A stretch of DNA of 64,000 nt from contig NZ_CP125957.1 in assembly GCF_030064125.1 (NCBI RefSeq), forward strand, positions 372,001 through 436,000. The letters are read 5' to 3'. Below the pieces are notes generated by a model, which saw only the letters and a list, made by a program, of their open reading frames with translations, was not told where the DNA came from and ran no database searches. Positions within the stretch are counted from its first letter, which is position 1, and every line of letters begins with the position of its first letter. Source of the stretch: Pseudomonas sp. G2-4. Its GTDB lineage: Bacteria; Pseudomonadota; Gammaproteobacteria; Pseudomonadales; Pseudomonadaceae. Below, in pieces: positions 57,401-64,000 of the stretch. The position numbers and the translations under genes are program-made.

Positions 57401-58573
57401 ATCATTGCCGGTGACGTTCGGGTTGCTGCGCAGCCAGTCGTCGAGTTTTTTCTGATGCAGCCGTAACGCGCGCTCGTCCATCGCACCTGCCAGGTCCAGC
57501 CTGTCCCTGACGTTCGTCGCGGCATCCACCCTGGCCATCCAGGCGCTGATCTCTTCACCTTCTCCCGGACCGTTCAGCAACGCCTCGCTCACGGCTGTTT
57601 TCTGCGCCGTTCGCAGGTCCGTGACCAGGCGGGCGAGGAAGTCCTCGGCCATTGGGGCGGTATTCACCTCATCCTGAGCGGTATCCTCATCCTCCATCAG
57701 GCGGGTCTTGAGTGCGTCCAGGCTTGCGTACACTTGCAGCGGATTACCCGGGCTGTAGAGGATCGCGCTTCCCGGGTTGTCGGCATTGTCATGTTGTGTC
57801 AGCACAACCGCGCCCGGCATCGGCACACTGGACCACCACCCTTCTGGGGTGACACTCAGGCTATAAACCCCAGGCCGGACACTTTCCGCCATCTTGGCCC
57901 GAGACGCTGCATCCAGCGCCGACAGAGCATGTTCCGTCACCGTCTTATGCATAGGCAGACTCAGAGTTCCGTCCAGTCGCAGGAGGTCTGCTTGTGCCTT
58001 GAGTTGCATACCAAACTCATCAGCCAGCCAGTCGTTAATGTTGCGGTCGGGGCTGAAAGCAGGCGGCTTGTCCCAGAACTCATCCAGAGCCCCTGTCAGC
58101 AGTTGTTCATACGACGCCGGTGTGAGGCTGATCAGTCGTTTGATTTCTTCCTTTGCGTCACGGCTATTCAAGGCTGCCGGCATATCCGTGACGTTTTCCT
58201 GATCGGTGACGATGTTGATGTGGGCCAGATCGATGAAGAATTCGCGCGCATTTACCTTGCCGGCTACGGCGCGCCAGAAAAGTGTATCGAGGGGGACTGA
58301 ATCGACCACTGTCTGTTTAAAGACTGGCCCATCGGCTGTTCGCCCCGAAGGGGGGGTAACCTCTTCCTGCCGCCGGCACACGAGTATTTCTTTGACGGCC
58401 ACCCTGTTCGACATAGCGGGAAAGGCTTTTCTGAACCAATAATCCAGGTGTTGCGCAGCCACCTTCGAAGGGCGCGGTACAGCATCGTTCAGGCGGATCA
58501 TCCGCTGCTGCGAGGCATTTAATTGGTTTATCAGCAGGACGCTAGCGGTGGGTAAGGCGTTGTTTTCCAACAT
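54494..58573 (-). CDS. Large dermonecrotic-toxin-like (DUF6543-type) protein
   Basis: A 1,359-residue protein starting MLENNALPTASVLLINQL, with AGGAAGAG upstream. The frame is open further upstream to 58693. Two repeats of the signature of Pseudomonas dermonecrotic-toxin-domain proteins are seen: AILYSPGNPLQVYASLDALKTRL (about 270-292) and LTLYTPGAPDGKVFRDVDAGSDRALESALVQT (about 627-658). A hydrophobic stretch (about 767-803, LLAGAMAMFYAGRLGGVLGRAVLPVMAGGAAV) could insert into a membrane. The last 85 residues end GRGAWRAAFERKGDTWVLQGFYDYH, which resembles the final strands of RelE/ParE-fold RNases. No signal peptide and no immunity-like gene lie beside it, which suits a toxin aimed at eukaryotic hosts, but the target is unknown. 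Confidence 0.75.
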   Translation of the reverse strand: MLENNALPTASVLLINQLNASQQRMIRLNDAVPRPSKVAAQHLDYWFRKAFPAMSNRVAVKEILVCRRQEEVTPPSGRTADGPVFKQTVVDSVPLDTLFWRAVAGKVNAREFFIDLAHINIVTDQENVTDMPAALNSRDAKEEIKRLISLTPASYEQLLTGALDEFWDKPPAFSPDRNINDWLADEFGMQLKAQADLLRLDGTLSLPMHKTVTEHALSALDAASRAKMAESVRPGVYSLSVTPEGWWSSVPMPGAVVLTQHDNADNPGSAILYSPGNPLQVYASLDALKTRLMEDEDTAQDEVNTAPMAEDFLARLVTDLRTAQKTAVSEALLNGPGEGEEISAWMARVDAATNVRDRLDLAGAMDERALRLHQKKLDDWLRSNPNVTGNDRVAWWRAVQDLQITMVDTPPPLDPVTLATPEALQDRTRTLLAGFIKDRYTPVDPDQVSLSIRKQIIDPHAPTGESPFGSGVALGQVKAIFEDRRSLTEWAMSNLTPDERKAAHTTVEGPLSFAQIVEVIERANVGSRLPAALQLTAREHQAEWMSLKGKHMRAQAWAAHISGDFTHDKDNTGLNLVLAALGSPAPEGRSKVNGHEVVVRQIQWGDSVLKDILVFGVRTVASRPSLTLYTPGAPDGKVFRDVDAGSDRALESALVQTLTGTLEMTRWLISQLPLMEQADQLASLVPAAENLTLDEKIKKVTQPTFSWIRHRVQDDFALKVASPVVKGDLLKALHETQVTHALKTADTLTVTNAERDSAAAQEGRRNGVTLLAGAMAMFYAGRLGGVLGRAVLPVMAGGAAVSAIKDEGGSFSQWTSDFISGLGEVMAEAGQDLIMARATRRRDKTRPELSSLPRVPDPELGPFLLKGFDGKGLIPEGRDLYRDAGGQGYLKQGSDYCKTAIQAGERIIYAPNNRTHQLTVTWKNGRWQIEEPQRLRGGGNIQSLFSRTPETPQQKIYSALVEGVLVDHHWPSREVVNTAKKVIHSMPEELAERILHESMNDIDVRDIDTYRSRINQINKGLHGLAQHKKPHESLLYKFNVWQAVDYCTRDIDSQQVRGIQLTSAQKIKIFDMTLPLKKELFDSEGNFKMMMSSLPDNLTGALFITIIPEQGRKKAAMTKIQNDIHEVVEAAEKRVWADLGDLYSGEGPGVEAAKEKYKKNPDNFVEYKKKKLGAFRDEMKKRHKPGLLTEIRNNKIPYVIANKGKSQRKTFLVTGEDITNFTKNLPNYDTFDIEVVTQVPTKKVPGKSPTTSTAPVLAEASTAIDRFTVSLSTLAETQMSYDNFPEAARAKISEIMDDIRAGRATTKRINKYYWYDMAQLSPGSGRGAWRAAFERKGDTWVLQGFYDYHANKPATVWEG

Positions 58574-58643
58574 GTTCTCTTCCTGAGAAATTTTCGGAAG
58601 AAACAACCTATCGAAGCGGAACAAAGAAGGGGTGGTATATAGA

Positions 58644-58660
58644 TACCGCCTGTAGCGGTA
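58644..58660. promoter_or_regulatory. Dyad upstream of the large toxin gene (candidate operator)
   Basis: TACCGC-CTGTA-GCGGTA is a perfect 6-bp dyad, flanked by TATATAGA on the side toward the gene. It lies 71-87 bases before the toxin ATG, where a promoter would be expected. No regulator is assigned. Confidence 0.4.
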
Positions 58661-58734
58661 CCAGACGGTGTACATAAGTTGTGAAGACATCATCCCTGTG
58701 GGAGTAGCGCTAGCTCAATGCTCCACCGCATCGG

Positions 58735-59718
58735 TCAGCGGTCATTTTTACTACGCAAAAAAGCCAGGATCGCCTGGCAGGTAGCTTGTGGTTTTTCTTC
58801 CAGGACCCAATGTCCGGTCCTGTGTAATATAAAAGAGTACGGTTGTGTAGTGATGTATTTGACTTGCTCGGCTAAAGTCTTTCCTCTCGAGTGGTCTCCA
58901 CCGATAGTGAGCACAGGAACAGCCAACTTGTTGCTGGCGAACGTCTGATTGTCGTTTACATCATTCTCTATCCAGGCTGAATAAAGTTTGAAGGCCGCCT
59001 CCATGCGTCCAGTTCGGGAATAGTCTTTAATCAAATCCCCGCGCACATCGTCCGGCACTGTATCGTTGCCAGGGAATACAAAGTCGTCAAAAAACATGTT
59101 CAGGTAAGTTTTTTCCTGACCTTGGATCATGGTGATAGCCGTTTTGCCAAAGAAGCGAAAATGCCATTTGCTGGTGGTCCGGGTCTCCGGGGTTCCGTTA
59201 TAAGCCGCTTCCCATCCAGGGATGCCAGGAATGAATCCGTCCATCAAGATGATATGTTTGGTTTCATCCGGATAAAGGGCCCCATAGGCGTAAGCGATAA
59301 TTAACCCCATGTCATGTCCGACAATGTCGACCTGCTTGATTTTCAGGCTGGTGACCAGCGCGTGCAAATCATGCGCCATGCTTTTTTTGTCGTAGCCACT
59401 TTCTGAGATGTCAGTTTCTCCAGCGCCGCGATATTCAGGGACGATGGGTGTAAAACCAGCACGCACCAATAGCCCCATCAATGCCTCCCAATTGCGCCAG
59501 CTTCCAGGAAAACCATGCACCAGCAACACTGGATTTTCGCCATTTCCGCCTATGAGATAGTGCATACGAATGCCGTTCACATACGCGTAGGCGTGTGTGA
59601 AGGACACGCCGTCAATGACAATGCTGTTTTGTTCCACAGAAGGCGATGGGGTCTGGTGCCGAGACGGCGAGGTGGTAAGGCCCGACCACGCTATTGTATC
59701 CATCAATTTTTTATCCAT
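58735..59718 (-). CDS. Alpha/beta hydrolase, epoxide hydrolase-like
   Basis: A protein of about 327 residues with an alpha/beta-hydrolase fold. It has HGFPGSWRNW (oxyanion motif, about 68-77), the nucleophile elbow GHDMG with Asp136, Asp275 (GGDHS) and His303 (RTGHWVLEEKP). An Asp nucleophile marks the epoxide hydrolase/haloalkane dehalogenase branch, not esterases. The N-terminal 30 residues are Ser/Thr/Pro-rich. No good ribosome-binding site decides the start: ATG 59718 is used, and 59769 or 59703 are possible. It is upstream of the toxin gene on the same strand. The substrate is unknown. Confidence 0.85.
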   Translation of the reverse strand: MDKKLMDTIAWSGLTTSPSRHQTPSPSVEQNSIVIDGVSFTHAYAYVNGIRMHYLIGGNGENPVLLVHGFPGSWRNWEALMGLLVRAGFTPIVPEYRGAGETDISESGYDKKSMAHDLHALVTSLKIKQVDIVGHDMGLIIAYAYGALYPDETKHIILMDGFIPGIPGWEAAYNGTPETRTTSKWHFRFFGKTAITMIQGQEKTYLNMFFDDFVFPGNDTVPDDVRGDLIKDYSRTGRMEAAFKLYSAWIENDVNDNQTFASNKLAVPVLTIGGDHSRGKTLAEQVKYITTQPYSFILHRTGHWVLEEKPQATCQAILAFLRSKNDR

Positions 59719-59913
59719 TTTGGGAACCAGATATAAGTTGCAAGGATACGAGTCACGGTCATACCGCAAACAGGACTATTGAGTGTTGACCTGCAGGGTA
59801 TTTGAGAAAGAAGAAGTCTTTTTCAATGGTTTAAAGCCTGAGGGAATCCCGAATCGCACCGATACTGTCGAAGATGACAGTTCCGACAAACGGAGAGCTT
59901 GTTTCGGTTGGGA

Positions 59914-59950
59914 TTTGATCATTCCCGCGCTCTGCGTGGGAATGATCAAA
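59914..59950. repeat. 13-bp perfect inverted repeat (hairpin)
   Basis: TTTGATCATTCCC and GGGAATGATCAAA flank 11 bases (GCGCTCTGCGT). The core resembles the TTCCCACGCTCTGCGTGGGAA repeat common in Pseudomonas genomes. It may also end transcription of the gene at 60006-60452, whose stop faces it. Confidence 0.7.
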
Positions 59951-59961
59951 AGGCTGCGCAG

Positions 59962-59988
59962 CCCTGCGGGAGCAAGCGCCCTCGCCAC
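59962..59988. repeat. Unpaired family B REP arm
   Basis: CCCTGCGGGAGCAAGCGCCC continuing TCGCCAC is a right arm of the family B REP, with substitutions (GCGCCC for GCTCCC). No left arm is present, so this is a degenerate or half REPIN. It lies 18 bases before the 3' end of the exported-protein gene. Confidence 0.7.
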
Positions 59989-60005
59989 AGGGCATCTTTA
60001 GCGCG

Positions 60006-60452
60006 TTATTGCACCTTCGCCAAATCCCCTTTCAACGCAACGCCCGCCATGATCGCGCCGGCGTGGCATTCATAGGTAGTCGGGTCCTTGCGTTCGTTGC
60101 TCTTGTAGAAGCTGACGATGTTGGTGACGGCATTGGCGCCGGCGTTCTTGGCGGCCTGGTGCAAGCTGATCAGTGCCGATTGCAGCACCCATTCGCAGGC
60201 GACTTCATCGGACTTGTTGAAGGCGTTGGTTTTCTTGTTGGTCACGGCACCTGGGCTGACTACGGTGACGTTGCCAGCCGGTTTGTTGCCTGCCAGGTAG
60301 AACTTCACGCTGCCGTCGATTTTGCCGGTGCGGATGGCTTCGGCGACGACTTTGTCAAACGGCAGGAACAGCGCGGTATCGCGAGCCTGGCTGATGGCTG
60401 GCAGGGTGCTGAGCAAGAGAGCGGCGGTTACGGCGATTTTCTTCAACGACAT
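60006..60452 (-). CDS. Small exported protein at the end of the aryl polyene operon
   Basis: A 148-residue protein with a signal peptide (SLKKIAVTAALLLSTLPAISQA, cleavage before RD). The conserved C-terminal half has CEWVLQSALISLHQAAKNAGANAVTNIVSFYKSN and a second Cys in TYECHAG, so a disulphide is likely. Similar proteins are often labelled 'excinuclease' in Pseudomonas annotations, but nothing here resembles UvrA. Two ATGs are in tandem (60455, 60452), and the second is better spaced from AAGGAG. It lies 41 bases after the ketosynthase gene on the same strand, so it probably shares the polyene operon. The function is unknown. Confidence 0.8.
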   Translation of the reverse strand: MSLKKIAVTAALLLSTLPAISQARDTALFLPFDKVVAEAIRTGKIDGSVKFYLAGNKPAGNVTVVSPGAVTNKKTNAFNKSDEVACEWVLQSALISLHQAAKNAGANAVTNIVSFYKSNERKDPTTYECHAGAIMAGVALKGDLAKVQ

Positions 60453-60493
60453 CATGGTCTCCTTGACGAGGGGTAACGGGAATTTGAACCGGT

Positions 60494-61720
60494 TCAGTGC
60501 CAGCGGCGGAAGATCAGCGAGGTGTTGACCCCACCAAAGGCGAAATTGTTGTTCATCACGTATTCATTGCTCATCGGCCTGAACTCGTTGCGCAGGTAAT
60601 CGAGCTTGCCGCACTGGGGATCGATTTCGTCGAGGTTGAACGTGTGCACGTAGAGGTCGCGGTTCAGCATTTCGATGCTGAACCAGGATTCCAAAGCTCC
60701 ACAGGCGCCCAAAGTATGGCCGAGAAAACTCTTTTGCGAGCTGATGGGCATGTGCTCGCCGAACAGGCTGCTGGTGGCCAGGGTTTCGGCGATGTCGCCT
60801 TGTTCGGTGGCGGTGCCGTGGCCGTTGACGTAGCCGATGGCGGCAGGCTCGAGGCCGGCGTCTTCCAAAGCCAGTTCCATGGCCCGGCGCATGGTGCTCA
60901 GTTCGGGACGGGTGGCGTGCTGGCCGTCGGCGTTGCTGCCAAAGCCGACGATTTCGGCATGAATATGCGCGCCGCGGGCCAAGGCATGCTCCAGTTCTTC
61001 GAGTACCAGCATGCCGGCGCCTTCACCGATCACCAGGCCATCGCGGTCCTTGTCATAGGGGCGTGGGCTGGTTTGCGGGGCGTCGTTTTTCAGGCTGGTG
61101 GCGTAGAGCGCGTCGAAGACCATCGCTTCGGTCGGGCACAGCTCTTCGGCGCCACCGGCAAGCATCAGGGGCAGGCGCCCGAACTTGATTGCCTCGTAGG
61201 CATAGCCGATGCCATGGCTGCCGCTGGTGCAGGCGCTGGAGGTGGGAATCAGGCGCCCGGTCAGTCCGAAGAAGATGCTGATGTTGGCCGCCGTGGTGTG
61301 GGGCATCATCCGCACATAGGAGTTGGCGTTCAGCCCTTCGGCCACGCTGTTGAGCAGCATGTTGCCAAAGGCCTTGATCTCGTCGGTGCTGCCGGTGGAT
61401 GAACCGCAGGACACGCCCATGCGTCCGTCCTTGATCGACTCGTCGCCCAGCAGGCCGGCGTCGGCCAGAGCCTGTTCCGCCGCGCCCACCGCCAGACGAG
61501 AGACCCGGCCCATGCTGCGCAGTTGCTTGCGCGTCCAGTGAGTCGGGACCTGGAAATCGTCGATGGGCCCTGCCAGGCGCGTGTTCAATTCGGTGAAGCG
61601 ATCCCACTCATCCATGCGCCGGATGCCGCTGCGGTTGGCAGCGAAGTTGGCGGCGATGGTGTCCCAGTCGCTGCCGATGGAGGTGATGCCGGCCATGCCG
61701 GTGACGACGACGCGCTTCAT
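60494..61720 (-). CDS. Beta-ketoacyl-ACP synthase of aryl polyene synthesis (ApeR-like)
   Basis: A 408-residue FabF-type ketosynthase starting MKRVVVTGMAGITSIG. The catalytic triad is intact: Cys164 (SSACTSGSHG), His301 (NGHGTATEQGD) and His335 (SFLGHTLGACG). It extends the polyene chain on an acyl carrier protein. The ATG overlaps the ketoreductase stop by one base (TGATG). The order ketosynthase-dehydratase-ketoreductase-ketosynthase matches apeO-P-Q-R of E. coli aryl polyene clusters, and this is the last of the four. Confidence 0.88.
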   Translation of the reverse strand: MKRVVVTGMAGITSIGSDWDTIAANFAANRSGIRRMDEWDRFTELNTRLAGPIDDFQVPTHWTRKQLRSMGRVSRLAVGAAEQALADAGLLGDESIKDGRMGVSCGSSTGSTDEIKAFGNMLLNSVAEGLNANSYVRMMPHTTAANISIFFGLTGRLIPTSSACTSGSHGIGYAYEAIKFGRLPLMLAGGAEELCPTEAMVFDALYATSLKNDAPQTSPRPYDKDRDGLVIGEGAGMLVLEELEHALARGAHIHAEIVGFGSNADGQHATRPELSTMRRAMELALEDAGLEPAAIGYVNGHGTATEQGDIAETLATSSLFGEHMPISSQKSFLGHTLGACGALESWFSIEMLNRDLYVHTFNLDEIDPQCGKLDYLRNEFRPMSNEYVMNNNFAFGGVNTSLIFRRWH

Positions 61721-62448
61721 CAGCACAGGCCTCCGTTGACGGCCAGCACTTGCCGGGTGATGTAGCCGGCTTCGGCGGACATCAGGAAGTTCACCGCGCC
61801 AGCCACCTCTTCTGGAGTGCCCATGCGCTGGGCCGGGATCATTTTCATCAGTTCTTCCACGGGCACGTTTTCATCGAGCATGGCGGTGTCGATCAGGCCA
61901 GGCGCGACGCAATTGACGGTGATCTTGCGCTTGCCCAACTCGATTGCCAACGCCTTGGCCGCGCCGATCAAGCCAGCCTTCGACGCGCTATAGTTGACCT
62001 GGCCGCGGTTGCCGATCAGCCCCGAGACCGAGGTGATGCAGACAATCCGCCCGGCGGCGCGACGACGGATCATCGGCATCATGACCGGGTGCAGCACGTT
62101 GTAGAAACCGTCGAGGTTAGTGCGCATCACCGTGTCCCAGTCGTCCTCGCTCAGGGCCGGGAAGGCGCCATCGCGGGTCAGGCCGGCATTGAGCACCACG
62201 CCGTAATAGGCACCGTGGGTTTCGACATCGGCTTCGAGGATGGCTTTGCAGGCGGCGCGGTCGGACACGTCGAATTGCAACACCCGGGCGTTGCGGCCCA
62301 GGGCCTGGATTTGAGCCTGGACCGCTTCGGCCTCGGCGCGGCCGCTGCGGCAATGCAGCACGATGTCGTGTCCGGCCTGGGCCAGGCGCAGGGCGATGGC
62401 GCGGCCGATGCCACGGCTGGAGCCGGTGACCAGTACGGATTCAGTCAT
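61720..62448 (-). CDS. 3-ketoacyl-ACP reductase of aryl polyene synthesis (ApeQ/FabG-like)
   Basis: A 242-residue short-chain dehydrogenase starting MTESVLVTGSSRGIGRAIALRL. NADPH-binding TGSSRGIG (8-15), Asn111, Ser140, Tyr153 and Lys157 (CITSVSGLIGNRGQVNYSASKAG) form the catalytic set of FabG. It reduces the 3-keto group in each polyene extension cycle. It overlaps the dehydratase gene by four bases (ATGA) and the ketosynthase gene by one, so the operon is translationally coupled. Confidence 0.9.
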   Translation of the reverse strand: MTESVLVTGSSRGIGRAIALRLAQAGHDIVLHCRSGRAEAEAVQAQIQALGRNARVLQFDVSDRAACKAILEADVETHGAYYGVVLNAGLTRDGAFPALSEDDWDTVMRTNLDGFYNVLHPVMMPMIRRRAAGRIVCITSVSGLIGNRGQVNYSASKAGLIGAAKALAIELGKRKITVNCVAPGLIDTAMLDENVPVEELMKMIPAQRMGTPEEVAGAVNFLMSAEAGYITRQVLAVNGGLC

Positions 62449-62912
62449 GGCGGGGTTCCTGTTGCGGACGGTTCATGAAGATAATGGGCGCCATTGGGCG
62501 GACGGAACACGTTCAGTCGGGCGGTGGCGTGAATGCCAGGGGCGTGGATGTGGCATTCGAACACACCCATGCCGTTGTCGTCTTCCAGGGAGCGCAGACC
62601 GTGGATGGTCAACTCGGCGCCGACGGGGAAAAATTCGACGTTGCATTCGAACTTGCGGGTGCCGAGTAAAAAACCCAGCTCGACGGCGTCGCCGCGTCGG
62701 CGGGCATGGCAACCGGCAAACGCTGCAACGCTCTGGGCCATCAGCTCGATGCCCACCCAGGCGGGCAACCCGCCGTCCTCGCGGTTGAACAAGCCGCCAG
62801 GCTTGACCGTGGCGTGGGTATGGATCTGCTCGTCATCGAAGTCCAGGATCCGGTCGATCAGAATCATGTCGCCGGCATGGGGCAGCAGTTCGGCGAGTGG
62901 CCAGTCAATCAT
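62445..62912 (-). CDS. Hotdog-fold 3-hydroxyacyl-ACP dehydratase of aryl polyene synthesis (ApeP-like)
   Basis: A 155-residue protein starting MIDWPLAELLPHAGDMILIDRILDFDDEQI. The hotdog-fold region AWVGIELMAQSVAAFAGCHARRRG and the LPHAGDMILID motif with its catalytic-type His are those of ApeP/FabZ-like dehydratases. It removes water to make each trans double bond of the polyene. The upstream continuation of the frame overlaps the ketosynthase gene and is not used. The ATG overlaps the ketosynthase stop (ATGA). Confidence 0.88.
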   Translation of the reverse strand: MIDWPLAELLPHAGDMILIDRILDFDDEQIHTHATVKPGGLFNREDGGLPAWVGIELMAQSVAAFAGCHARRRGDAVELGFLLGTRKFECNVEFFPVGAELTIHGLRSLEDDNGMGVFECHIHAPGIHATARLNVFRPPNGAHYLHEPSATGTPP

Positions 62913-64000
62913 GGGGCGTCTCCGATAATCAGGCTGACGTTGTTGCCGCCGAAGGCGAACGAGTTGCTCATCAGGCGGCGCGGCGATGTCGGGTTCAGGC
63001 GGGTTCCGGCGTTTACCCAGTCCAGCGGCGGCAGTGCCGGGTCGGCCTGGCCATCCCAGACATGCGGTGGCAGGGCCTGGGCGGGATTTTCCGCGCTTAA
63101 GGCCAGCCAGCAAAACGCTGCTTCCAGTGCCCCGGCTGCCCCGAGTGTATGGCCGGTCATGGGCTTGGTGGACGAACAGCGCACTCCCGCCGGAAACAGC
63201 CCGGCCACGGCCTGGCTTTCCATGGCGTCGTTGTGTTGCGTCGCGGTGCCGTGCAGGTTCAGGTAGTCGATCTGGCGGGCCTCGAGGCCTGCGCAGTGCA
63301 AGGCTTTTTCCATCGCTTGGCGAGCGCCACGACCACTGGGCTCTGGCGCGGAAATATGGTGGGCATCGGAACTGGCGCCGTCGCCCAGCAAGGCAATCCG
63401 AGCCCCGTCACCTGGCGTCTTGCTCATGAGAAACAGCACAGCCGCTTCGCCGATATTGATGCCGCTGCGGTTCACTGAAAACGGATTGCAGCGCTCGTCC
63501 GATACCGCTTCCAGGGCCGAAAAGCCATTGAGGGTCAGCTTGCACAGACTGTCTACCCCACCACAGAGCACGGCATCGCACAGGCCCAGGTCCAGCAGGC
63601 GTCGGGCGCTCATCAAGGCGCGGGCGCTGGAGGTGCAGGCGGTGGAAATCACATAGGACGGGCCGCTCAGGTCGAGCCAGTCGGACAGAAAGTTGGCCGG
63701 TGCGCTGAGTTCCTGTTGCTGGTAGTCGTAGCCGTCGGGGAAACGTTGCTCGCGCAGGTAATGGGCAATGCCACTGCTGGCTTCATCGATGCCCGAGGTG
63801 CTGGTGCCCAGCACGATGCCGATCCGGGCGCGGCCGTAGGCCAGGATGGCACGGTCGATCTCGGGGCGGATCTGCAAGCCGGCTTCCAGCAACAGCTGAT
63901 TATTGCGGCTGCGTTGCGTCGCCAGGGCATCGGGGATGGGGGCGAGGTCACCCGCCACCGAGGCCACCGGCAAGGCACGCTCGGCCACCCAACCCGCTTC
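62909..64000 (-). CDS. Beta-ketoacyl-ACP synthase of aryl polyene synthesis (ApeO-like), 5' end cut by window
   Basis: The last 363 residues of a FabB/F-type ketosynthase. The frame is open to the window edge and the first residues are missing. The catalytic Cys (VISTACTSSARAL), His (LNLHGTATQHND) and His (KPMTGHTLGAAG) are all present. It is the first of the four adjacent polyene genes, in the ApeO position. The rest of the operon (acyl carrier proteins, aryl-loading enzymes, transporter) would lie beyond 64000. Confidence 0.9.
   Translation of the reverse strand, partial: EAGWVAERALPVASVAGDLAPIPDALATQRSRNNQLLLEAGLQIRPEIDRAILAYGRARIGIVLGTSTSGIDEASSGIAHYLREQRFPDGYDYQQQELSAPANFLSDWLDLSGPSYVISTACTSSARALMSARRLLDLGLCDAVLCGGVDSLCKLTLNGFSALEAVSDERCNPFSVNRSGINIGEAAVLFLMSKTPGDGARIALLGDGASSDAHHISAPEPSGRGARQAMEKALHCAGLEARQIDYLNLHGTATQHNDAMESQAVAGLFPAGVRCSSTKPMTGHTLGAAGALEAAFCWLALSAENPAQALPPHVWDGQADPALPPLDWVNAGTRLNPTSPRRLMSNSFAFGGNNVSLIIGDAP

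Noticed and set aside
58574..58693. Forty-residue N-terminal extension of the large toxin
   Set aside because: The region carries the promoter-like dyad and no ribosome-binding site before 58693. The ATG at 58573 has AGGAAGAG.
60006..60452. Excinuclease ABC subunit
   Set aside because: It is a 148-residue exported protein with no Walker motif or zinc finger. The label used for such proteins appears to be a mis-annotation.

Overview
The window is a Pseudomonas chromosome segment, most likely from the P. fluorescens group. The evidence is the pha locus, the pilMNOPQ-aroKB-damX-gltBD-hemE block, the Pseudomonas-type HslV/PriA/ArgS neighbourhood, high-GC codon use, and many copies of two REP/REPIN repeat families that sit between genes in pseudomonads.

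Layout. 1-5.6 kb: medium-chain polyhydroxyalkanoate locus, with the end of a phaF-like gene converging on phaD-phaC2-phaZ-phaC1 (minus strand). 5.8-13.5 kb (minus): DUF971 protein, hslU-hslV behind an RpoH-type promoter, a SPOR-domain protein, argS and priA. 13.7-16.3 kb (plus): rpmE, an exported thermonuclease-like protein and malic enzyme. 16.5-35 kb: mrcA (minus) divergent from pilMNOPQ-aroK-aroB-damX-gltB-gltD-hemE, the conserved type IV pilus, aromatic amino acid and glutamate synthase block. 35.3-46.8 kb: a four-part GbpA-like chitin-active LPMO, a cytochrome b561 and a complete gspC-M type II secretion operon. 46.9-49.2 kb: a divergent YnfM-like transporter and LysR regulator.

49.2-59.7 kb is accessory DNA, much of it clearly more AT-rich than its flanks. 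It holds a colicin M-type bacteriocin whose catalytic motif lacks the usual histidine, with a four-helix membrane protein that is its likely immunity partner. It also holds an orphan HigA-like antitoxin, a DUF6124 protein, a Cro/CI-like regulator overlapping a VUT-family (YhhQ-like) preQ0/queuosine-precursor transporter with an extra N-terminal domain, and a convergent enterobacterial-type QueC. A 1,359-residue dermonecrotic-toxin-like protein and an epoxide-hydrolase-like enzyme follow. 60-64 kb is one end of an aryl polyene-type biosynthetic operon (ketosynthase, dehydratase, ketoreductase, ketosynthase and an exported protein), cut by the window edge.

The most unusual items are the colicin M homologue with the altered active site, the regulator-transporter-QueC module beside the large toxin, and the LPMO-cytochrome-T2SS cluster, which reads as a substrate, a possible redox partner and its exporter. 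All functional calls are made by eye from motifs and remembered family sequences. No database search was run.
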